Part shown: one piece after another, positions 1 to 5,304 of the stretch | How positions within the stretch are numbered: position 1 is the stretch's first letter | Layout of the letters: each line of letters opens with the position of its first letter | NCBI GenBank assembly: GCA_013811975.1 | Contig: JACCUF010000407.1 | Span: 1 to 9,515, forward strand | DNA length: 9,515 bases | Direction: 5' to 3' | Source: Geodermatophilaceae bacterium | GTDB lineage: Bacteria > Actinomycetota > Actinomycetes > Mycobacteriales > Geodermatophilaceae | Translations under genes and position numbers: made by a program | Notes under the pieces: generated by a model | What the model was told of the DNA's origin: nothing | What the model saw: the letters and a program-made list of their open reading frames with translations, nothing else | Database searches by the model: none

Positions 1-572
1 GCAACGACGAGCACCTGGCCAGCCTGGCCGATCGCGTCGGTGAGCACCTGGACGGTCTCGACGGGGTCCTGCACTCGATCGGGTTCGCCCCGCAGAACGC
101 GCTCGGGGATGCATTCACCGAGACACCATGGAGTGATGTGTCCACGGCCGTACAGATCTCGACCTGGTCCTTCGCCGCGTTGACGCACGCCTGCCGGCCG
201 ATGTTCGGTGAGAAGGCCTCGGTTGTCGGTCTCACCTTCGATGCGTCGCGGGCCTGGCCGGTGTACGGCTGGATGGGAGTAGCAAAGGCCGGTCTCGAGT
301 CCACCGCACGGTACCTGGCCCGCGAACTGGGCCCAGACGGCATCCGAGTCAACCTCGTCGCTGCTGGTCCACTTCGGACCATGGCGATGAAGTCCATCCC
401 GGGATCGGAACAGTTCGAGACGGCATGGGCGCAACGAGCCCCGCTGGGATGGGACGTCAACGACAACGGTCCCGCCGGGAAGGCCTGCGCTGCACTTCTT
501 TCTGACTGGTTCAGTGCGACTACAGGGGAGATCGTGCACGTCGACGGGGGTTACCACGCCATCGGCGCCTGA
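1..572 (+). CDS. fabI: Enoyl-[acyl-carrier-protein] reductase, FabI/InhA type (5'-truncated by window edge)
   Basis: This is the C-terminal 189 residues of a NADH-dependent enoyl-ACP reductase, the last step of each fatty-acid elongation cycle (FAS-II, cytosol). The reading frame is open from base 3, and about 66 N-terminal residues, including the first glycine-rich NAD loop, lie outside the window. Seen in the sequence: HSIGF at bases 72-86 (InhA Ser94 region), then FDASRAWPVYGWMGVAK at about 237-287, containing the catalytic Tyr (264-266) and Lys (285-287) of the Y-x6-K pair. The conserved NLVAAGP-RT block and a TTGEI..VDGG C-terminus follow. Similarity to M. tuberculosis InhA, recalled from memory, is strong throughout. 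Two differences stand out: Trp at the InhA Met155 position and a substrate-binding loop (390-443) about ten residues shorter. hemH starts 10 bases after the stop, so the two are probably one operon, as in mycobacteria. Confidence 0.95.
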   Translation, partial: NDEHLASLADRVGEHLDGLDGVLHSIGFAPQNALGDAFTETPWSDVSTAVQISTWSFAALTHACRPMFGEKASVVGLTFDASRAWPVYGWMGVAKAGLESTARYLARELGPDGIRVNLVAAGPLRTMAMKSIPGSEQFETAWAQRAPLGWDVNDNGPAGKACAALLSDWFSATTGEIVHVDGGYHAIGA

Positions 573-582
573 TCAGCGAGCG

Positions 583-1590
583 GTGCCGTACGAGGACGAC
601 GATGGCAACGCCGTGCTTCTGCTGTCCTTCGGCGGTCCGGAGGGTCCCGACGATGTTCTGCCGTTCCTGGAGAACGTGACCCGCGGACGCGGCATCCCAC
701 GCGAGCGGCTGCTGTCCGTGGCCGAGCACTACCAGCACTTCGGCGGGGTCAGCCCGATCAACGAACAGAACCGCAAGCTGCGCAAGGCGATCGAGGACGA
801 GATGTCCTCGCGTGGACGGCCGTTACCGGTCTACTGGGGCAATCGCAACTGGGAGCCCTACGTCGAGGACGTGGTTGCCCGAATGGCCGCAGACGGGGTC
901 AGCCGGGCGTTCGCGTTCGCCACGTCGGCGTACTCCTCGGCCTCGGGCTGCCGGCAGTACCACGAAGACCTTGCGCGGGCTCGACAAGCGACCGGGCCGA
1001 CCGCACCGGCGATCGAGAAACTGCCGCACTTCTTCGACCACCCGGGCTTTATTGCTGCGAATGCTGATGCCCTGCGCGCGGCGTTGGCTCGGTTACCGGC
1101 CGGTCTGGCTGATCTGGCCCGAATCGTGGCGACCGCGCACAGCATTCCAGTCTCGATGGCGAGGGCCGCCGGGCCACAAGGGGGCCTGTACGAGCATCAG
1201 CTCGGAGTGACAGCCCGGGCCGTTGTGGATGCCGTCGACCCTGGCCGTCCGGTCGACCTGGTCTGGCAGAGCCGAAGCGGACCACCGCAGATGCCCTGGC
1301 TCGAGCCCGACATCAACGACCATCTCGTCCGGCTAGCCAGCGAGGGTGTTCCGGCGGTCGTCGTCTGTCCTGTCGGGTTCGTCAGCGACCATGTCGAGGT
1401 TCTCTGGGACCTGGATAACGAAGCTCGCCACACGGCGCACAGCCACGGCCTGGTCTTGGAGCGAGCGGGAACCGCCGGGACTCATCCGTCCTTCGTGGCG
1501 ATGATCGGCGAGCTCATCGAGGACCGATGGGTCGGCGGACCGCGACGACTGGGAACCAGCTGCCCGCCGACTTGTTGCCTGGCTGCCTGA
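583..1590 (+). CDS. hemH: Ferrochelatase (actinobacterial, probably coproporphyrin ferrochelatase), HemH/CpfC
   Basis: Inserts Fe2+ into the porphyrin macrocycle in late haem synthesis; actinobacteria are known to use coproporphyrin III as substrate, so CpfC may be the better name. With GTG at 583 the protein is 335 residues and begins a few residues before the family's first block (AVLLLSFGGPEGPDDVLPFL, 10-29). The frame stays open further upstream, to 514, but that stretch only re-reads the end of fabI. Key sites: GNRNWEPYVED (about 86-96), TAHSIP with catalytic His186, WQSRSGPPQMPWLEPD (228-243), and DHVEVLWDLD (269-278) with Glu272. Cys123 plus Cys327, Cys331 and Cys332 at the extreme C-terminus match the one-internal plus three-terminal cysteine pattern of [2Fe-2S] ferrochelatases such as that of M. 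tuberculosis. No strong ribosome binding site is seen, so translation is probably coupled to fabI. It converges with the next gene, 19 bases between the stops. Confidence 0.95.
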   Translation: MPYEDDDGNAVLLLSFGGPEGPDDVLPFLENVTRGRGIPRERLLSVAEHYQHFGGVSPINEQNRKLRKAIEDEMSSRGRPLPVYWGNRNWEPYVEDVVARMAADGVSRAFAFATSAYSSASGCRQYHEDLARARQATGPTAPAIEKLPHFFDHPGFIAANADALRAALARLPAGLADLARIVATAHSIPVSMARAAGPQGGLYEHQLGVTARAVVDAVDPGRPVDLVWQSRSGPPQMPWLEPDINDHLVRLASEGVPAVVVCPVGFVSDHVEVLWDLDNEARHTAHSHGLVLERAGTAGTHPSFVAMIGELIEDRWVGGPRRLGTSCPPTCCLAA

Positions 1591-1609
1591 GCGCGGCAGG
1601 TCAAGGGCT

Positions 1610-2410
1610 TCAGCGGTCGACCTTGCGCCGCACGGGGATCGCGCTGTAGGCGGTCATGAGGGCTTCGCGGACCGCGACCGCCAACGGGCACAGCGCGGCA
1701 TCGCGGCGAAGGGCACCGTAGGTGCTTATTGCCCCACCGGGCGCATCAGTTCCGGCTAGTTCGAGGATCGCCGACAGCTGGGCGGACCGAGTGGCCAACG
1801 CTGCTGCCGAAGGCTCGTGGTCGGGAGGCAGGGAGATGGTCTGTGCGCGGTGACGAAGCGACTCCACGCCTGGATTCCATCGTGCCAAGTCGAGGTCGTC
1901 GAGCGCGTCGGTGGCCGCGAGTACGGCCAGCCGAAGTGCACCCGCGGCCTGGGAGATCGTCTGCTGCTCGCCGGGAGTCGCCCCGACCGGCACTGCATCG
2001 GTCAGCTCCCGGGCCAGCCATCCCCCGGCGGCGGCGCAATCATCATCGGGCAGGAAGGCTAGGCCCGAACCAACCACGAGTTGCTCTGCCCGGGTGGCTG
2101 CCGCGGGCAGGCCGGGTAGGCCCGGAACGCCGCGAATGTCCCCCGGAACGGGAAGGACCAGACGCAAGGGCGACCCGCCTGAGGATCGCAGGGCGCTCAA
2201 GGCCCACCCGACCGGCGCCGGTTCAGGATGATCCGGCAGGCTCCGGATCGTGCTGATCCCTGCGTCGTGGATGGCAGACACCGCCGCGTCATAGGACACC
2301 GCTCCACGCAACCAGGAGTTGGCCCAGGCAGTGAGAGCACCGCCGCTCAGGACGTTTGAGCGGCCAGCCGAAGCCGGGAGCATGCCTGGCTGGCGGGGGG
2401 TAGGCGGCAC
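1610..2410 (-). CDS. Conserved actinobacterial protein of unknown function (positional equivalent of Rv1486c)
   Basis: About 266 residues from GTG at 2410; alternatives are ATG at 2383 (257 residues) and GTG at 2458 (282 residues). I recognise no catalytic motif, signal peptide or membrane segment. The protein is Ala/Leu-rich and predicted mostly helical, with segments such as LTAWANSWLRGAVSYDAAV near the N-terminus, PLRLVLPVPGDIRGVPGLPGLP in the middle and ALCPLAVAVREALMTAYSA at the C-terminus. Reality is supported by its length, sensible composition in this frame, and location: M. tuberculosis carries a reverse-strand conserved hypothetical in the same slot between hemH and the NfeD gene. 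GTG 2410 is preferred because a TANNNT hexamer (TACAGT, minus strand, 2417-2422) ends exactly where the -7 position of a leaderless transcript starting at 2410 would be, and none of the three starts has a Shine-Dalgarno sequence. The start is uncertain; the stop (1610-1612) is firm. Confidence 0.75.
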   Translation of the reverse strand: MPPTPRQPGMLPASAGRSNVLSGGALTAWANSWLRGAVSYDAAVSAIHDAGISTIRSLPDHPEPAPVGWALSALRSSGGSPLRLVLPVPGDIRGVPGLPGLPAAATRAEQLVVGSGLAFLPDDDCAAAGGWLARELTDAVPVGATPGEQQTISQAAGALRLAVLAATDALDDLDLARWNPGVESLRHRAQTISLPPDHEPSAAALATRSAQLSAILELAGTDAPGGAISTYGALRRDAALCPLAVAVREALMTAYSAIPVRRKVDR

Positions 2411-2485
2411 CGGTCGACTGTAATGGTCGGGCCCGACGCAACCCGTGCGCGCGCTCACCTGACGTTGCGGTGGTTGGATGTGGGC
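2411..2485. promoter_or_regulatory. Divergent intergenic region with opposed -10-like hexamers and a 12-base palindrome
   Basis: The stretch between the reverse-strand hypothetical gene and nfeD contains TACAGT on the minus strand (2417-2422) and TGTAAT on the plus strand (2419-2424), which overlap. Immediately beside them is the perfect palindrome GTCGGGCCCGAC (2426-2437), which overlies the predicted plus-strand start point (about 2431). No good -35 hexamer is visible for either direction. A shared promoter with an operator is an inference from these positions only; in GC-rich DNA a 12-base GC palindrome can occur by chance. Confidence 0.35.
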
Positions 2486-2923
2486 ATGTCGTCCTGGGTC
2501 ATCTGGCTGATCGCCGCCGGCGTACTCGCCGGGGCCGAGTTGCTCACGCTCGACTTCGTGCTTCTGATGCTCGCCGGTGGGGCCCTCGGTGGCATGGCCG
2601 TGGCCGCGATCGGTTTACCGGTCGGAATCCAGCTGGTCGCCTTCGTGATCGTGGCCCTCGGGTTGCTCGTCTTCGTACGGCCATTGGCCAAACGTCAGCT
2701 CATGTCGCGTACGGCGCAGCAGATCGATGGCGCCGAAACCTACGTCGGGAAGGTCGCTGTCGTCACCCAACGGGTGGATCACATGGACGGCCGGATCCGG
2801 TTCGGGGCCGACGACTGGAGCGCGGTATCGCAGTCTCGGGGGGAGACCTACGAGGTGGGCAGCAGCGTCAGAGTCATGCAGATCCGTGGGGCCACAGCGG
2901 TCGTCGCGGAATCGCACGAGTAG
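2486..2923 (+). CDS. NfeD-like membrane protein (partner of the SPFH protein downstream)
   Basis: A 145-residue NfeD-family protein with the short architecture, lacking the N-terminal ClpP-like protease domain. Two hydrophobic segments lie at about residues 3-20 and 24-65 (the second long enough for two passes), ending in VFVRPLAKR with positive charges that suggest a cytoplasmic side. The C-terminal part (about 80-140) is the soluble OB-fold of NfeD: DGAETYVGKVAVVTQRV, then DWSAVSQ and GSSVRVMQIRGATAVV. ATG 2486 is chosen because it begins just before the first membrane segment; in-frame ATG 2423 would add 21 charged residues and overlap the likely promoter, while GTG 2480 and TTG 2474 cannot be excluded. 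NfeD proteins are known to be encoded with SPFH/stomatin partners and to bind them, and the next gene is exactly that. It corresponds in position to Rv1487. Confidence 0.9.
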   Translation: MSSWVIWLIAAGVLAGAELLTLDFVLLMLAGGALGGMAVAAIGLPVGIQLVAFVIVALGLLVFVRPLAKRQLMSRTAQQIDGAETYVGKVAVVTQRVDHMDGRIRFGADDWSAVSQSRGETYEVGSSVRVMQIRGATAVVAESHE

Positions 2924-2933
2924 TACGTCCCTG

Positions 2934-2938
2934 GGAGG
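2934..2938 (+). promoter_or_regulatory. Ribosome binding site of the SPFH gene
   Basis: GGAGG ends 9 bases before GTG 2948 and lies in the 24-base gap after the nfeD stop (2921-2923). It fixes the GTG as the start, which also places the membrane anchor at residue 3 of the protein. It is the strongest Shine-Dalgarno sequence among the genes from nfeD to the polymerase. Confidence 0.8.
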
Positions 2939-2947
2939 GAACCCTTC

Positions 2948-4237
2948 GTGGAGTTGCTCATCGCACTGGCGGTCATCGCCATCTTCGTCGTCATCGTGGT
3001 GGCTCGCAGCATCAAGATCGTTCCGCAGGCACAGGCGGCCGTCGTGGAACGGCTCGGCCGGTACAGCCGGACACTGTCGCCGGGGCTGGCCCTCCTGGTG
3101 CCCTTCGTCGACCGGGTCCGGGCCACGATCGACCTGCGCGAACAGGTGATCTCCTTTCCCCCACAGCCGGTGATCACCGCCGACAACCTCCAGGTCGGCA
3201 TCGACACCGTCGTGTACTTCCAGGTCACCGAACCTCGACTGGCCGTATACGGCATCTCGAACTACATCCACGGCATGGAACAGCTGACCACCACCACGCT
3301 TCGTAACGTCGTCGGCGGGCTGAACCTCGAGGGCGCACTGACCGGCCGGGACGGGATCAACTCCCAGCTCCGTACGGTCCTCGACGGCACCACCGGGCCT
3401 TGGGGGTTGCGGGTGGCCAGGGTCGAGATCAAGGCCATCGAACCTCCGCTGTCCATTCAGGACTCGATGGAGAAGCAGATGCGCGCCGACCGTGACAAGC
3501 GCGCCGTCATCCTGACCGCGGAGGGTCAGCGGGAGTCGTCGATCAAGATGGCCGAAGGTCAGAAGGTGGCTCAGATCCTCTCCGCCGAAGGCGAGAAGCA
3601 GGCGGTCATCCTGAGTGCCGAGGCTGAACGACAGAGCCAGATCCTGCGCGCCGAGGGTGAGCGTGCCGCGCAGTTCCTCACCGCCCAGGGCCAAGCCAAG
3701 GCCATCGAGACTGTTTTCGAGGCGATTCACCGCGGCAAGCCCGACTCAGGCCTGCTCGCCTACCAGTACCTGCAGACCCTCCCGCAGATCGCCCAGGGCG
3801 ATGCGAACAAGGTATGGATCGTGCCGAGTGAGTTCAGCCGGGCATTGGACGGCCTGGCCACGATGACGGGGGGCGAAACCAAGAAATCGTGGATGGACGT
3901 CGAGCCCGGATCCGACGATGAGTCTGGACCGGCCGCGCAGAAGATCGACACCGAAGGCTGGTTCGATTCGAATCTTCCGCCGGCCGCGGAGCAGCCCGAG
4001 GCGAAGTTCGAACTCAGCCAGTCCATCGATCCTGGTCTTCCGCTTCCAAGGATGCGCCCAGCAACCGGCGGTTCTGGACCCGGCGGCGCTTCCGCGTTGC
4101 CCCCGCCGGTCGCGCCTTCCTCCGCCGGCCCGCCGCCGGGAGAGGGCGGACAGGGCGGCGCCGACGACCGGTCAGGACGACCACCATCTGACGCGCCGCA
4201 GTCCTGGCCACCCCCCGGCGAGCCGGGTCAGCAGTAA
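2948..4237 (+). CDS. SPFH/band 7 (stomatin/paraslipin, QmcA-like) membrane-anchored protein
   Basis: A 429-residue membrane scaffold protein. Residues 3-19 form an N-terminal membrane segment (LLIALAVIAIFVVIVVA), followed by the SPFH domain (about 22-180) with the paraslipin signatures IVPQAQAAVVERLGRY, LSPGLALLVPFVDRV, NLEGALTGRDGIN and WGLRVARVEIKAIEPP. Residues about 185-250 are a charged Ala/Glu/Gln coiled coil built from short repeats around AEGQ/AEGE, the usual oligomerisation region. Residues about 255-305 (FEAI..Q..LQTLPQIA...KVWIVPSEF) are typical of the bacterial subgroup. The last 65 or so residues are Pro/Gly-rich and probably disordered, longer than I recall for Rv1488 (about 381 residues). 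Family members assemble into ring- or cage-like membrane structures with NfeD partners and are linked to membrane quality control; a precise role here cannot be read from sequence. ku begins 9 bases downstream. Confidence 0.95.
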   Translation: MELLIALAVIAIFVVIVVARSIKIVPQAQAAVVERLGRYSRTLSPGLALLVPFVDRVRATIDLREQVISFPPQPVITADNLQVGIDTVVYFQVTEPRLAVYGISNYIHGMEQLTTTTLRNVVGGLNLEGALTGRDGINSQLRTVLDGTTGPWGLRVARVEIKAIEPPLSIQDSMEKQMRADRDKRAVILTAEGQRESSIKMAEGQKVAQILSAEGEKQAVILSAEAERQSQILRAEGERAAQFLTAQGQAKAIETVFEAIHRGKPDSGLLAYQYLQTLPQIAQGDANKVWIVPSEFSRALDGLATMTGGETKKSWMDVEPGSDDESGPAAQKIDTEGWFDSNLPPAAEQPEAKFELSQSIDPGLPLPRMRPATGGSGPGGASALPPPVAPSSAGPPPGEGGQGGADDRSGRPPSDAPQSWPPPGEPGQQ

Positions 4238-4244
4238 TCTGCTG
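4229..4244 (+). repeat. Short perfect inverted repeat spanning the SPFH stop codon, just before the ku start
   Basis: Arms CAGCAG (4229-4234) and CTGCTG (4239-4244) flank TAAT, which contains the TAA stop of the SPFH gene. The second arm ends two bases before ATG 4247. No Shine-Dalgarno sequence is seen for ku, so the hairpin occupies the place where one would lie. Ribosomes finishing the SPFH gene would melt it, which fits translational coupling. The function is inferred; a four-base loop and six-base stem give only modest stability. Confidence 0.5.
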
Positions 4245-4246
4245 CA

Positions 4247-5290
4247 ATGCGGTCTATCTGGCGGGGAGCGGTCTCCTTCGGTCTGGTCAGCATCGGCGTG
4301 CGGATGTACTCCGCGACCGAGGACAAAGACGTCCGCTTTCACCAGGTCCACCGTGAGGACGGCGGGCGGATCAAGTACAAGCGGGTGTGTTCCATCGACG
4401 GTGAGGAGGTGGCCTACGCCGACATAGCCAAGGGTTTCGAACTGCCCGATGGTCAACTTGTGATCCTGACCGACGAAGATCTCGACGACATGCCACTGGG
4501 TACCAAGCACTCGATCGATGTGATCGAGTTCGTGCCCGGTGATCAGATCGATCCGATCCTGTACGAGAAGACCTACTACCTCGAGCCCGACACCGGACCG
4601 GCGGTACGTCCGTACGTGCTGCTTCGCGAGGCACTGGAGAAGTCCGGGCGGATGGCGCTCACCAAGATCGCCATCCGGCAGCGTGAGGCGTTGGCCGCCA
4701 TCCGGGTACGCGACGGCGTGCTGGTGCTGCACACGATGCGCTGGCCGGACGAGATTCGGAACGCCGAATTCGGCTTCCTGGACGAGGACATCACGGTTCG
4801 TCCGCAGGAACTCAAGATGGCCGACTCACTGATCGAGTCGATGGTGGCCGACTTCGATCCGGACGAGTTCAGCGACGACTACCGCGAAGCAATGACCGCG
4901 CTGATCGAGACCAAACAGGCCGGCGGTGAGGTGCACACCCCCGAGCCGGAGGTCGAGGAGGACAGCGGCGGTCAGGTCGTCGACCTGATGAGCGCGCTCC
5001 GGGCCAGCGTCGCCCGAGCCAAGGGCACCGCAGCGCCGGCGAAGTCGACCAGATCCGGCGGCGGCAAAGCCGTCGACGACGAGGACGACGCCGGGTCGAC
5101 ACCACCCAGGCGTCAGAGCGCCGCCACCAAGGCTGCGCCGGCCAAGAAGGCGGCAACGAAGAAGACGGCCACCACCAAGGCCACGCCGGCCAAGAAGAAG
5201 GCGACCGCCCAGCAGGCCGCGCCCAAGGCTGACAAAAGGGCGCCGGCGAAAAAGGCCGCAGCCAGCACCCAGCGCCGCCGTTCGGCCTAG
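4247..5290 (+). CDS. ku: Non-homologous end-joining protein Ku
   Basis: Homodimeric ring protein that threads onto double-strand DNA ends and recruits LigD. It has 347 residues. The core (1-255) opens with the family hallmark MRSIWRGAVSFGLVSIGVRM and shows RFHQVHREDGGRIKYKRVC (30-48), LEPDTGPAVRPYVLLREAL (112-130), LHTMRWPDEIR (161-171) and ELKMADSLIESM (188-199). About 222-256 is the LigD-interacting C-terminal region. Residues 257-347 form a low-complexity basic tail with repeated PAKK/TKK/KKAA units, resembling histone H1/HU-type tails and absent from the shorter (about 273-residue) M. tuberculosis Ku; extended basic tails are known in some mycobacterial and streptomycete Ku proteins and aid DNA binding. 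Mycobacterial Ku has a C-x2-C-G pair where this one has CSIDG (48-52), so the second Cys is missing. It lies in tandem with both LigD parts. Confidence 0.97.
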   Translation: MRSIWRGAVSFGLVSIGVRMYSATEDKDVRFHQVHREDGGRIKYKRVCSIDGEEVAYADIAKGFELPDGQLVILTDEDLDDMPLGTKHSIDVIEFVPGDQIDPILYEKTYYLEPDTGPAVRPYVLLREALEKSGRMALTKIAIRQREALAAIRVRDGVLVLHTMRWPDEIRNAEFGFLDEDITVRPQELKMADSLIESMVADFDPDEFSDDYREAMTALIETKQAGGEVHTPEPEVEEDSGGQVVDLMSALRASVARAKGTAAPAKSTRSGGGKAVDDEDDAGSTPPRRQSAATKAAPAKKAATKKTATTKATPAKKKATAQQAAPKADKRAPAKKAAASTQRRRSA

Positions 5291-5304
5291 CCAAGCCAGG
5301 CGCT

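Noticed and set aside
514..582. Upstream in-frame extension of the ferrochelatase gene into fabI
   Set aside because: The added 23 residues only re-read the end of fabI in another frame and do not resemble ferrochelatase N-termini; GTG 583 fits the family start.
1591..1609. Possible bidirectional terminator between hemH and the convergent unknown gene
   Set aside because: No convincing inverted repeat is present in or next to the 19-base gap.
1729..2256. Plus-strand open frame of 175 codons opposite the unknown reverse gene
   Set aside because: Composition is almost all Arg, Pro, Gly and Ala, typical of a shadow frame. The minus-strand frame has balanced composition and a conserved position.
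2470..3306. Plus-strand open frame of 278 codons across the nfeD-SPFH junction
   Set aside because: It is Arg/Gly/His-rich with no motif and overlaps two well-supported genes in another frame.
2615..3730. Long minus-strand open frame (371 codons) opposite nfeD and the SPFH gene, with repetitive Leu/Gly/Asp content
   Set aside because: The plus strand encodes two clear families here. The antisense repeats mirror the AEGQ coiled-coil repeats, and a long antisense frame is expected in GC-rich DNA.
5100..5280. Repetitive GCC/AAG-rich DNA that could be taken for a tandem repeat array
   Set aside because: It is the coding sequence of the Ku Lys/Ala tail; units are irregular and in frame, with no exact tandem copies.
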